A stretch of 64,000 nt of DNA, taken from assembly GCA_020055645.1 (NCBI GenBank), contig CM034546.1, positions 60,698,001 through 60,762,000 on the forward strand, written 5' to 3'. Made by a program: the position numbers and the translations under genes. The stretch is from Tomocerus qinae. Its lineage: Eukaryota > Arthropoda > Collembola > Entomobryomorpha > Tomoceridae. A model generated the notes under the pieces. It made no database searches, was not told where the DNA came from, and was given only the letters and a program-made list of their open reading frames with translations. Positions 41,876 to 53,273 of the stretch are shown in pieces; positions within the stretch are counted from its first letter, which is position 1; each line of letters opens with the position of its first letter.

Positions 41876-43384
41876 TTACATGAAACTAAATACCTCTTCG
41901 CCTGCTTCACCAGTAGACATTGACAGTAATTTTGCTACTCCTCTGCTAATACTTAATATAAACATTGGCCCACTTTGATTTGTCACAAGCTCATCTAATC
42001 CGAATCTGAAATGGAACGCCTTACTAGCCCTTTTGAACTTCATTATATACATTCTGTCTCTTTTGCTTTTTGACGAGTAATTTTCTAAGCTGTCAACAGC
42101 ATTGTTATACGTAGATGCAGTCTTGTCCACTGCTGACAAAATCGCAAACCATAAAATAGTACCGAAAGAAGCTACACCCAGTATTTGCAAAACAATAAAG
42201 GGGTGCATGATGTGGCTCTGTTCTATACTTAAAACAGTGAGGACAATTACTACTCTCAAAACAATTGACTGAATAGGTCCCGCTAGTAATCCAAAACTGT
42301 CTTGTGCAAACTGCAGAAGGTATTTCATCACGTTGCAATATTTTGTGAAAATTTCTGGACAACTGCGAACGACATCTTTGGACTTGTATAACTGGTTTCC
42401 ATGCCTAAAAATTAACATACTTATTATATTAAAACTAATTGCACCTGCTGTTTTGTACTCAAGCTAGGTTGTTTAATTATTAATCAATTTTGGCCATAAT
42501 ATAAGCCAAAAGGTAGCAAGCATGAGAAAAATTTATGTGATTTATTTGTAAATATATTAGGGCTTACATTAATTCCTTTCCAAAAACTCCACATATCGAA
42601 TAACCAAATAGTATTAATGTCATCATAATTAATGCTAGGTACAAAATCGTGACCGTGAACAAAAACAAAACCACCGCAAACAAAATGACAAAAGAGAAAT
42701 TTTGGTATTCTCTTGGGAGGTCGACGTAAATAAAAACAGGTTCATTATAGTAAAATAAATAGACTGATGCCCACGAACAACCCACCGTGAAAGGGATAGA
42801 AAAGAATGGAAGCTTATAAAGAAGGCTTTTCGGTGGAGGCACATTCAGTTCGACAATATAATTTTCTATAAAAACATAAACATTGTTAATTTCTGAATAC
42901 CATTATTTTAATTTGGTATTAAATTAAACAAAAAATAAGTACCTTCAAACTCTTGAAGACTCCTTAACAGATTATTTATAATTGCCACTATATCACCGGA
43001 GCTTTTTATCCAAAGGATTTCGTTAAGAATGTCATACAAGCAACACATCATAACAAATAACGAAAATATGTACGAAAGTGGAACCTCATTCATTTTTGAA
43101 AATCGGACGAATTGAATGAAAAAGAAAATGAAAAGTAGGAAGGAAAGTGCGCAAATAAAATAATTTAAAATAAATGGAATTTTTGATTTTGTCTTTTTGA
43201 TTGAAAATTCTTGATTGTCCCAGTAATAGGGACACACTCTCAATAGGTATCCAAGATTAATGATGGATTCCACTTGGCTGATTATCTCATTTGGAATTAA
43301 ATTGATGGGTTTATTCTCATTTACTTTAAAAGCAGTTATATTTTGAGATGAAATTAGACTGGTCAATCGTTTTGACACTGTCAT
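41876..43384 (-). CDS. Gustatory-receptor-like protein of a second subfamily, intact (GR-like 4)
   Basis: Three exons: 42943-43384 (442 nt), 42568-42865 (298 nt) and 41876-42404 (529 nt), with GT-AG introns and consistent phases, giving 422 aa ending FSFM. Seven or so hydrophobic segments are visible, for example FILNYFICALSFLLFIFFF, FSFVILFAVVLFLFTVTIL and FIVLQILGVASFGTILWFA. The end of the protein has the FHFRFG motif and a hydrophobic helix typical of gustatory/odorant-type receptors of primitive hexapods. Exon sizes differ from those of GR-like 1 to 3, so it is a separate lineage. No damage is seen, so it is likely functional. Confidence 0.82.
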
Positions 43385-43678
43385 TGTAATCTTTGAATGA
43401 AGATATTCAAATTAAAGAAAAGTTTCATCAGTATTTAGGACTAATTAAAATGTTGAATATATGTGACGTATAGGAACTATCGCATACAACTCGCTGTTTA
43501 TGTATTTAGTTTGTAATTAAGACCTAACTCCTTAATTTCTAACGATATAAGAATATATATTATGGGGTTTGAATGCCGTTCTAGCTACACCAGACTGAAG
43601 AATTGAAATGGTTAAAATATATTTTTGAGTCGTAACTGGAGTGAAAAACTTTTAAGGGTATTGTAAGCCACAAAAATA

Positions 43679-45666
43679 GCATGAATACCGCAATGCGACA
43701 TTTAAGATATTATTTATTTAGATGTAGCATATCAATATAATACAATTCGCTCAACAACGGCCACCAGCATAGCAGTAAAGGAGTAGAGTTTATTTGCAGT
43801 ATCTTCGAGTTGAAGGTAAGCTTTTCCATTAAATTAAAATTACTTTCATGTCAGTAGTAGTGAAAGACCATTATTTCTCTTGTTCTTAATTAAATTGCTT
43901 TATGTAAAGTAATCGATATTGACCTTTGACTTTTTCACCAAATCTAACATTGAAGTTACTACATACTTCTACTTTGCATAAAAACTATACATGGCATGGC
44001 AAGTATACAAGTCTTCTTCTATTTTTACATACGATACCTGTCTGTCAGCTCTAGATCTCGCACAAATGTTCATGAATACACTAACATTTACTGTTAGTCT
44101 AGAAGTAATATTATAACACTCATAATATTTTCTTAGTAAGTTATTTTCTTCTTGTATTATGGTAATTACTTTGGGCAAGTTTTCCCTCAGTATGCTTTGT
44201 GCTTATTCTATAGGTTTATTTAATATTTGTACTTACCGTAGTAGGTGGAGTGGTTTTACATTGCTCTACTCATAGTCATCTTAATTAAATCTAACAATTT
44301 GGTTTACCGATTATTAGGTTCCTTTGCACATGAATAATATGGAAATGGAAACTAGAGTGCTTCTGTATGGTTTATAATGTTTATGCAAAGAAAGCGGTAA
44401 GGAAGTTATAATGATTCATATAAAACTATCTCATTTATCTAAATTAATTTTATATCCACTTTTATCGGTATGCAAAAGAAAATAGTATTGTAATTCTATC
44501 ACAGCTACCAAGTGGATCCTCCGGTTAGGCTTTCTCCCGACTGCCGATACGACTACTAATTTGAGACATGCATGAGTCAATATCTCATTGGAATGTAGTT
44601 AAATACTATGTTAGGTTATGACAAAAACTTACAAAGTTTGAAAACACTCAAAAATTATATTTCGTTAATTTTTAACTCATTTAAATTAACTTTATACTCT
44701 TTATTGTGCATTTTCCGCTTATATGTATGCTGTGTGCCAATAAAGATGTCTCACATTCACGTCATTTAAATAGAGGAGCGCAATCATTTGTTCTCTATAT
44801 TGAAAGTCAAATGCGTAGTATGTGATAAATAAAATTAGCCGTTTGGCTTATGTTTATGAACTAATTATGACTAAAACTTTACTGCTCCTTGGACATCATA
44901 GAGGAAATGAAGATATCTATATGGTTTGGATGTAGGGCTAGTTGTATGATACTTAAGCACATTTTTATGCGTCATAATTTAAGTGAAAATTTTTGAAGCT
45001 GCTGCAAGCTATAAACAAAGCAATAGTAGGTATTATTTGCTGTTTTATACTTATGTTATGAAAAATACCGTAATGCGACATTTAAGATATATTATTTATT
45101 TAGATCTTGCTTCTATATCGATTGAATACAATTGATTCCTCAGCGATCACCAGCAGTAAAGTATCAGAATATAATCGCAGTATTTTGGAGTTGAAGGTAT
45201 ATTTTTCCATTATTATAAAACTACTTTCATGTCAGTAGTAGTGAAAGACCAACATTTCTCTTGTTCTTCCTTAAACTGTTTTTAGTAAAGTAATGGATAT
45301 TGCTCTTTATTGTTTTTTTCACAACATCTAAACGTTTATGTGACTACATACTTCTACACTACATCGAATAAAAACTATACATGGCATGGCAAGTATACAA
45401 GTCTTCTTCTGTTTTTACATACGATACATGTCTGTCAGCTCTAGCTCCCGCACTATTGTTCTTCCATACAGTAATATTTACTGTTGATCTAGAAGTAATG
45501 TTATAACAATAATATTATTTTTTTAGTGCGTCATTTTCTTGGAACTTAGTTCGTCGGACAAGCTTTCCCTCAGTATGATTTATGTTTATTTTATCGCTAT
45601 ATTGATATTTGTTCTTACTGTAGAAGTTGGTGTAGTGTTTTTACATTGTTCTACCCAAAGTCATTG
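43679..45666. repeat. Diverged tandem duplication with conserved core (two ~605-bp copies)
   Basis: Copy 1 (43679-44283) and copy 2 (45059-45666) match in order. The best-kept blocks are CTTTCATGTCAGTAGTAGTG (in copy 1 at ~43840) and, 130 bp on, AACTATACATGGCATGGCAA. Around the latter ~73 bp differ at only two places while the flanks are far more changed. On the minus strand this core lies in a short frame ending in the same stop region in both copies (CHAMYSFY), so it may be the relic 3' end of a gene. Confidence 0.75.
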
Positions 45667-45844
45667 CATTGGAAGCTACAACTATAACGTTAACTTTTGT
45701 TTTTTAGCTCACTATTATAATGAATATACCGAACTGAATACGACATTTAGGATATTATTTATTACTCCGATCTCATTCTAGCTTCATTAATACATTTTAA
45801 AACGGGCTCAAGCTGTAATGTAATGTTAACGGCAATAAGTAAAT

Positions 45845-45995
45845 TCAGGTATTAAGTTTAATGCCTAGTCAATAAGCTTAATGCCTAAAAATGCTTAAAG
45901 ACTAGTCTTTAAGCTTAAAGCCTACGAAGTAAGCCTAATGGCTGAATTTTACTCGGCATTAAGCTTAATGTCTAGTCTTATTGCCTGATTTGGGT
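45845..45995. repeat. Short palindromic repeat (AGGCATTAAGCTTAATGCC type)
   Basis: TCAGGTATTAAGTTTAATGCC at the left and GGCATTAAGCTTAATGTCTA...TTGCCTGA at the right can pair; the interior holds several inverted AAGCTTAA motifs. Likely a small MITE or hairpin element. Confidence 0.6.
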
Positions 45996-46277
45996 GGAAA
46001 TCAATATAGACAAAAAACTTAAGTCTAATATACACAGTCTTACACATACACATGTATTTATGTAAAATGCAAATGTACATGATTAGGGTTAGTCATTTAA
46101 AACAATAATATTGGATTTTTACATGTATTTTAATTTCATAAATTTTACTAATTATGCTTTAATATGTTACCACCTCCTCTCCAATGCAACTCTTTAACGC
46201 TCGACTTACCGGAAAATCCGAATGGAGGAGGTTTGTCGCTATTTATACAGTTAGGAGTAAAAGGGGTCACCAAATCA

Positions 46278-46413
46278 AATTAATGTTGTCGATAATGTAC
46301 CCTAAAGCAGTTTACCCGACATGTCGGGTAACTTTGGAAGGCCCCCGACATAGGCACATTACGTGTAATGGACTTCGGGTAAACTGCTTTGGGGTAAATT
46401 ATCGAAAACATTA
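46278..46413. mobile_element. MITE with TTAATGTTTTCGATAATGTACC-type ends, copy 1
   Basis: The left end TTAATGTTGTCGATAATGTA is the near reverse complement of the right end TAAATTATCGAAAACATTAA; both then continue with CCC.AAAGCAGTTTACCC. Shares termini with 51806-51898 but has a different interior. Confidence 0.75.
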
Positions 46414-46429
46414 ATACAGTAAAGATCAA

Positions 46430-47300
46430 CTATGACTTTATACATGAGACATTTTTACAAATTTTATACATATTTTGTACTTCTGAAATTGAGAGCTTGA
46501 ATACTTCGATATTTATGGCTGGATCACTTGTATTAAAAGTTTCTAAATTGCCTTTGCAAATCTTATATACGACTGGCGTGTAGGCGAAATTGTTTTTTAC
46601 AATTTATTTCTTTCGTGTCACGTTATATTACAATTATTGGTGTCAAATCTATACAGTAGGTATTAGACATGGAAATTATAAAAAAGTCACACTAATACAT
46701 TATAATAAATAAATTATGGAGAATAATTAATCATAAACATAGACCTAAGCAACTAGACTGATTAAATGTCTCAAGAATATTAATACAGAGCTCAATGTTA
46801 TTATGTTTGGTTCTCCGTTGTCATTGCAGGATTCTAAATTTATTCCTGGGAACGACATGTAAGCACTTATTTTAATTTGGTTTCTGTAATCACGTAAGTA
46901 TAAGACCGAAATATACTTATAGAAATTCTGTTAGCATGTAATAATGATTCAAGTTAGTTAGTTAAGGGTACATAATGATATATTATAATATTTATATTAA
47001 AAGGATTAATATGAACAATTATTTTCCTTTAACTTGTGTACAGTAAAAAGAATGCCAACATTAAAAAAGCATCTTGGTAATTCTAAGTATATATACTGAG
47101 AAATCCGTTTATATACCAAAAAGTCTTATTATTATCGAAATTATAACCAGCACTCATGAACAACTTTTAGGCATTATATTTATCTTATGAAAATTGGCAA
47201 TTGAATAGTTGAAATGAAAACGGTCATAGTTACAAAATGAAATCCAATGTGATGAACTAGTTTATTAACAAGTTACTAGAAACTTAATGAACAAATTGTT
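46430..47300 (+). repeat. Segmental duplication copy 1 (partner 55890-56870)
   Basis: Shared ordered blocks: GGCTGGATCACT, CATGTAGGCGAA-like GCGTGTAGGCGAAATTG, GTCTCAAGAATATTAA, CTTATTTTAATTTGGTTT and ATGAAAATTGGCAATTG. Same orientation as the partner, strongly diverged and non-coding. Confidence 0.65.
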
Positions 47301-47470
47301 TTGTATCTCTATAATATTTTATATTTATTATACATATAATAGTGTAAAACTAATTCCTATGCAATAGTGCTAATGATTTAACAATTCTGAAGGTATATCA
47401 CTATTAAAATTTGCAAAGATTCTCGGTTTGCTGAGAAATCTTAAGAATGACATGGGTTGGGATACACTAG

Positions 47471-47838
47471 CTGTAAAAAGCTTGGGTGTGGCCGAAAGTA
47501 TAAATTGTATGGATGCAGTCTATTGTAATTTAAGTCAAAATATAGTTTTCACTTCATTTCACTAAAAAAATTCGGGGGGAAGTAGTTATCTCCCCCGGGG
47601 ATAAGTTGGATATTTTAGAAAGTACTAGGAATTTATAATTAAGCTGTTAATGTAAGGAAGATATTTTATAGTTTTTAAAGCCCTTATCCCAAGGGGGTAG
47701 GAGATAGCCTAATGGGGATAAATCCCTCCGAGAAATTGTGATATGAATGGAAAATATATTTTAACATAATTTGCAATAGATTACAACCATATTTGGCATA
47801 CAATACTTTCGGCCACTACCCCAAACTTGAATTTACAG
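47471..47838. mobile_element. MITE with CTGTAAA...GTGGCCGAAAGTAT inverted ends
   Basis: The left end CTGTAAAAAGCTTGGGTGTG then GCCGAAAGTATAAATTGTATG is matched inverted by CATACAATACTTTCGGCCAC and TACCCCAAACTTGAATTTACAG. Interior ~300 bp with CCCCCGGGG; non-coding. Confidence 0.75.
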
Positions 47839-47994
47839 TCTATTCATTACTTGTAGGAGAACAATGATTAGAACAACTAATTAAAGCTTAACACACTCAT
47901 TTACACTAAGCACAGAATATAAAATGGGAAACACTAATAATACAGTCTGGCAATAGAATGTTATTATTTTCACTACGAATGTTTGATGATCCTA

Positions 47995-48322
47995 CCCAAG
48001 CTGCAAATCATATGTTGGGCCAACATCGGCAAACCATCGGCCATGTATTTTTCGATGTCTTTTAACTAAATCGCACATGTAGAACACGAATATTGGGGTG
48101 GCGTGGGCCCTATCTCAAAGGAAGTACGTTGCCGATCTTTTCCCGATCATTTGCCAATCATTGCCCACCGTCGGCTATTCTCCGTTTTGTCCGCCCTCCC
48201 AACTACGCGCCGAGGTTGGCGAATAGTTGGCCCAGCGGTGGCCCTACTCGCCGATATAGGGCCGCTGCAGTCCCGGCGGTCAAAACTGACACTGGGCCAA
48301 CATTACATTTTTGCAGCTTGGG
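47995..48322 (-). mobile_element. 328-bp MITE, copy 2, inserted in the Hsp70-like gene
   Basis: Exact reverse complement of 28456-28783. Flanked by TA on both sides. Its end on the gene side adds the last four codons and the stop of the Hsp70-like frame. Confidence 0.9.
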
Positions 48323-50415
48323 TACCTTCATTTAATTTTTCAATTACATCCGGCTCTTCTTCATTTGCAACTTCTTCATTATTGATAGTGATTTGATTTT
48401 TATTTCCCGTGGATTTTTCGACAGCAGTTACGAACAGGGCTCCATTGGCATCAACTTCGAATGTTACTTCAATTTGAGGAACACCACGAGGTGCCAGAGG
48501 TATGCCCTTCAGCTCAAATTTACCAATAATTTTATTATTATCTTTTGTGTAATGCCGCTCACCTTCAAATACCTGGATTAAAAAAAATTATTAATTTGCT
48601 TTGCATCAAAGTAAATCCAACGTATGCTATAATTTTATACCTTAATTATTATTCTTTGTTGATTATCTGAGTACGTTGTGAAGGTTTGACTTTCATTGGT
48701 TGGGATAGTAGTATTTCGCTTGATAAGAATCGTCATAACATCATTTCCATCTTTTACAGTTTCAATCCCCAAACTTATAGGTGTGGCATCTAAAAGTAGA
48801 ACATCTTTTATTTCTTCGGAATTATCTTTATGTAAAACAGCAGCATGTATTGCTGCTCCATACGCTGCAGCTTCTTCGGGATTGATCGATTGGTTCAACA
48901 CTTTTCCATTAAAGAAGTCTTGTAACAATTTCTTAATTTTTGGAATCCTGGAAGAGCCTCCCACTAAGACAATCTCTTCCACTTGATCTTTGTCCATCCT
49001 TGCATCCCTTAAGGCTTTTTCAATTAGCTCCAGTGTATAACGAAATAAATCAGCATTCAATTCCTCGAATCGAGTTCGAGTGATTGAAGTATAAAAGTCA
49101 ATTCCATCAATCAGAGAATCGATTCCGATAATGGCAACCGATGAACCGGATAAAGTCCTCTTTGCCCTTTCGCAGGCAGTTCTTAGTCGACGAAGGGCTC
49201 GCTTATCCTTTCCCAAGTCCTTTTTGTGTTTTCTCTTAAATTCTTGTATAAAATGAGTAACCATTCTGCTATCAAAATCTTCACCTCCTAAATGAGAATC
49301 TCCAGCCATTGACATGACTTCGTAGATTCCATCTTGAATATTCAAGACAGACACATCCAAAGTTCCGGCTCCCAAATCAAATACAAGCACATCCTTGTTA
49401 CCACGGACCTGTAATTATAACGATTCTTAAATATTGTTGCACGGGCGGTAGCAGCCAGTCTTGACGCATTAGAGAGCCTCATTGACTTTACAGTAGTGAA
49501 AATATTTAATACGAAAGCGAGAAATCGCAAAATTTGGCAATGCTATGGACACTTTTTAAATTTTCGTTCGATATTTCTAATTGCAAATGGCAAATAGTTA
49601 ATCCACCCTGTCCCTAGCACTTGTAACTAGTTAGTATGTCTTTCGAAAACTTTGAATTTTATTACAGTATATTTCAAAATTTCAATGCAATAATTTGAAA
49701 GTGCAACATACGTGTGAAAAGATACCTTATTTTCCAAACCGTAAGCCATGGCAGCGGCCGTCGGAGCATTAATGATTCTCAAAACATTAAGTCCGGCTTT
49801 TAATCCAGCATCTTTTGTATTTTGTCGCTGTGCATAATTGAAACAAACCGGGACCGAAATAACTGCATCGGTTATAGGTTTATCCAAATAAGCTTCAGCA
49901 GTTTCTTTCATTTTCTTCAACATCATCTCACAGATTTTTTCTGGGGAAAATGAAATCTTCTTTCCCTTGTACTCAACCTGAAGCTTAGCTTTTTTGTCAT
50001 GGCTAATTACCTCGAAAGGCCAATGTATCATGTCACCTTGGACAGCAGGATCTTTGAATTTACGACCGATCAATCGATTAGAAGCTATAAAGTTAATAAT
50101 AATTGAATTATTATCGAAAACCTGTCATAATTTCAAACTTTATATAAAACCTCTCATAAAACCTTATAGATACTGAATATAAATACCAGAAATTGTGTTT
50201 TGAGGGTTCATTGCGTCTTGATTTTTAGCCGCATGTCCAACGAGAATCCGTGAGATTATTCTTGTACCTGTGAAAGTATCTGTGAAAGCGACACAGCTGG
50301 GAGTCGTCCTGTAGCCCTGATCATTAGCAATTATTTCCACTTGGCCATCGTGGAAAACAGCAACACAAGAGCTACTTGTCCCCAAATCAATTCCAATTGC
50401 TGGAGGCTTAGACAT
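48303..50415 (-). CDS. Hsp70-like protein truncated after the substrate-binding beta domain
   Basis: Four exons: 50187-50415, 49726-50084, 48641-49408 and 48303-48572, all with GT-AG introns and matching phases; 541 aa against ~640 for Hsp70. The nucleotide-binding domain is clear: [14 protein letters not shown] (10-23), [23 protein letters not shown] and [11 protein letters not shown]. The substrate-binding beta domain ([20 protein letters not shown]) follows, but the alpha-helical lid and C-terminal motif are absent. The frame runs into a MITE that supplies the stop. Residues conserved for ATP hydrolysis differ: NAPTAAA replaces NEPTAAA (the catalytic Glu), and DLGAGTL replaces DLGGGTF. An extra ~8 residues sit before AAKNQ. 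It may be a divergent or decaying chaperone; the frames themselves are undamaged. Confidence 0.85.
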
Positions 50416-51085
50416 AATATTGTTGATAGTTCAAAGATCAGCAGTATTAAATCCTAAAAATACAGAATATTGATGACAAATGACAAACAATGAACAAGAT
50501 TATAAGTTGGATGTACTACGCAGCAGGCTCTCGTTACCTCCAAATGTAATACAGGTCTTATTTATACAAATAACATAGGTTGTTCATTACATGGATAGTT
50601 TCGAGAGATGTATTATCTATTATAAATTATAAATTAAACAGAGACGCAGCAATGGAAGCGAGCGACCAGACGACCTCCCGAAATCAAAAAAGAAAATTTT
50701 TACTTCAAACCCCGAAAATTTTGAACTTGAACATTTAACTTCATACAGTTTTTCTGTAGAATTTTGTCAGGCCCTTTCCGAAATAGTATTCTGGCTACGA
50801 CCTGATTATAAACACAAATTAATAATTTTTTCAGTTAGGTTAGGTTAGGTTAAGCGGTTACTAAGCGTGCGATTGCGATGCATTAGTAACCAGTATCTGA
50901 TTGGAAGGGCGACAAATTAGGTTAATAGATTAAAAATATCAACGCAGCAAGAGGGCAACGGGATGATGAATTAAATGATTTACACTTTTGTTAAAACCAA
51001 TAGTGGACTCAAGTTTCATAATCACAAAGAATAAATAATCTCATTATTATTATTATAGGTATTTCCATTATACATAAAAATAATA
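50416..51085. other. Spacer upstream of Hsp70-like gene
   Basis: Presumed promoter region. It contains TTAGGTTAGGTTAGGTTAAG at 50835-50854, a short run of the arthropod telomere motif. I do not see convincing heat-shock elements (nGAAnnTTCn arrays). Confidence 0.45.
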
Positions 51086-51240
51086 CCAGAAATTTTATTC
51101 GTTGGTGTTATTGCCTCTGCTTGATTTTTAGTCTTAGCTCCAACGAGAATCCTTGAGATTATCTGTGTATCGGTAGAAATATCTATGAGAACAACAAAAT
51201 CATAACACAAGAACCGTTTTTCCCCAAATCAATTCGAATA
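51085..51240 (-). pseudogene. Degenerate Hsp70-like first-exon fragment
   Basis: On the minus strand it reads as a decayed copy of the first exon at 50187-50415: IDLGKNGSC at the start, then after a frameshift QIISRILVG...KNQ and NKISG followed by the GTATT donor. It shares the unusual IISRILVG insertion, so it is a sister copy and not a canonical Hsp70 relic. No further exons are seen. Confidence 0.75.
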
Positions 51241-51799
51241 ACTATAAACTTTGAATGACTTTAGTAGGTAGATTAAAAATATAGAAATAATAACAGGCAC
51301 TTATTTGGAAATTTGGTCAAGAGAGGACGCAACCAAAAAGAATGACAAAAATGGTACATATTCGCGCGAATTTTTGCAACTTTTGGTCTTTTTTTAAAAA
51401 GTCCTCTATTTTTCTCAGATTTAGGTAAACTTTTAATGCTACGTAAATTGAAATTATACCTAAGGCTTAATAAAGAAGAAAATGATGAATAACTTACAAT
51501 GAAAATTTGATAGAGTTGTGCAGTGGCATGTGAAGTTAACAGAAGTGAAGTTTAGACTTCAGCAAGCAAAACAACCATCAACTTAAAAAAAATTAAAATC
51601 GATTGATCGATGTCTGCGTGTCTGCGTAGAAGACTTAACTTTCTGGACTTTACTTTACTCTTCACGCAGAGTTGTATGAGTGGAGTAAAGCATAGCCAAA
51701 ATAATATCCTGTGGAAAGGGAAACTATTTATATATGCATGAGAGTGATAAAGAATTTAAAGGGTCGAGTTGCCGGGCAGTTGGCTCTACTAATTGATTC

Positions 51800-51900
51800 T
51801 CAATTAATGTTTTCGATAATGTACCCCAACGCATACCTCTATGAACTAAATTTAGCACATGAAGGTATGCGTTGGGGTACACGATCGAAAACATTAATCA
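51800..51900. mobile_element. MITE with TTAATGTTTTCGATAATGTACC ends, copy 2
   Basis: TTAATGTTTTCGATAATGTA and CACGATCGAAAACATTAA form inverted ends; the arms continue CCCCAACGCATACCT / AGGTATGCGTTGGGG, leaving a small loop, so nearly the whole 92 bp can fold into a hairpin. Confidence 0.8.
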
Positions 51901-52088
51901 CCTTAATCTGACTACCGCGGCGGTAGTACCGCCTCACTCTAGTTCAAACCATCATGGATCAAGGAAAGTTTGTCTGGGTATGTTTAGCTTATCATGGAAA
52001 TAGAACACGAAGGAGAAGAAAAATATTTCATCTCTGAGTCAGTTGTGACATTCACATCAAAAATCATATCAAAAGGCTGGAGTTTTTA

Positions 52089-52303
52089 TAATAAGACCTT
52101 TTTTTATTCCCGATCATATCCCAACTCCTATGTACTTCATGAATAATTTTAAATTATTTTTTGGTGGGAACAGCGTCTCGGATGTACTCTAGCCGAGATG
52201 GTACATCCAAGACGCTGTTCCCACCACAAATAATTTCAAATTATTCATGTAGGACATAGGAGTTGGGATAGGATCGGGAATTTAAAAAAGGGTTTATTAG
52301 TTT
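52089..52303. repeat. Long near-perfect palindrome, ~105-bp arms
   Basis: The left arm (CCCGATCATATCCCAACTCC, GAATAATTTTAAATTATT, GGTGGGAACAGCGTCT, GGATGTAC) is matched inverted by the right arm (GTACATCC, AGACGCTGTTCCCACC, AATAATTTCAAATTATTC, GGAGTTGGGATAGGATCGGG). The loop is about 15 bp. MITE or a long hairpin RNA source. Confidence 0.9.
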
Positions 52304-52385
52304 GTGCTGGCAGGAATAGAATAGTTTAGCAATGTACCCCAACATGCAATAGGGTACGCTTTTGAACTCCTCTATTCCTTCTTCA

Positions 52386-52500
52386 CGTTAATGCAGGCAG
52401 CTTTCTAATGCAGGCAGCTTTCTAATGCTGGCAGCTTTCTAATGCTGGCAGCTTTCTAATGCAGGCAGCTTTCTAATGCTGGCAGCTTTCTAATTCTGCC
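52386..52500. repeat. 17-bp tandem repeat, ~6.5 copies
   Basis: Unit AATGC(A/T)GGCAGCTTTCT repeated head to tail; the A/T position alternates between copies. Confidence 0.88.
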
Positions 52501-53273
52501 TGCATCCTAAAGCTCCCTGAAATTCCTGCCAGGAATGTAACGAAACAGTTTATGAAATACGTTGTTTTTAAAGGATTTCATAAAGAACCCCCGGATCTAT
52601 TTTTGCGACTAATCTCCCCTCATAATGGTGTGTCTCATAGCAAAGTAATGGTATTGGGCCCAGGCTCATTTCTAAATACCTCAGCACTGGCATTGTTGTT
52701 AAATAATGCCGAAGAAGCTTAAGGCTGTCATTAATAGTCATTGTTGCGGAACTGTACAGAGACAGGTGATCCAAGCTACTCTCGTAGTCACATGTACTAT
52801 AATTATGCATATGATCGCCCTTGTCGTTTCGGGGTTCGTGTTTATAACCTTTGTTCAAAAACTTTGGAAGCATTTATTGCAAAACTTATTTATTGCAAAC
52901 TGCAAAAAATAAGGCAAACATTTATTAACTTGAGCTTTACAATTTCATTTTAAACACTTTTTTTGGCTTTTGAACTTATTATTATGGTTATTATCATACT
53001 TCGATATTATATAATACATCATTTGACGTTTTAGTCAAGCACACTTTTATTTTCAACTGGCTTCCCCATTACCTGGCAAACACAGTTGCGGTAATGAAAT
53101 AACATGAATGGTTAAAATTGGACACAATCAATTTCCTGGATAAATTTAGTTCCTTCCTAGGCAAAAGGGGACAAAATTAAATTCGTCCATGACCAAAACT
53201 AATTTAATCCGGGACAATTTTTATTTGTCCGAGCAATATAAAACCCTGCTGACACATATCTTTCTTCTGCCGA

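Noticed and set aside
50830..50860. Interstitial telomere
   Set aside because: Only about three TTAGG units; too short to mean a telomere fusion.
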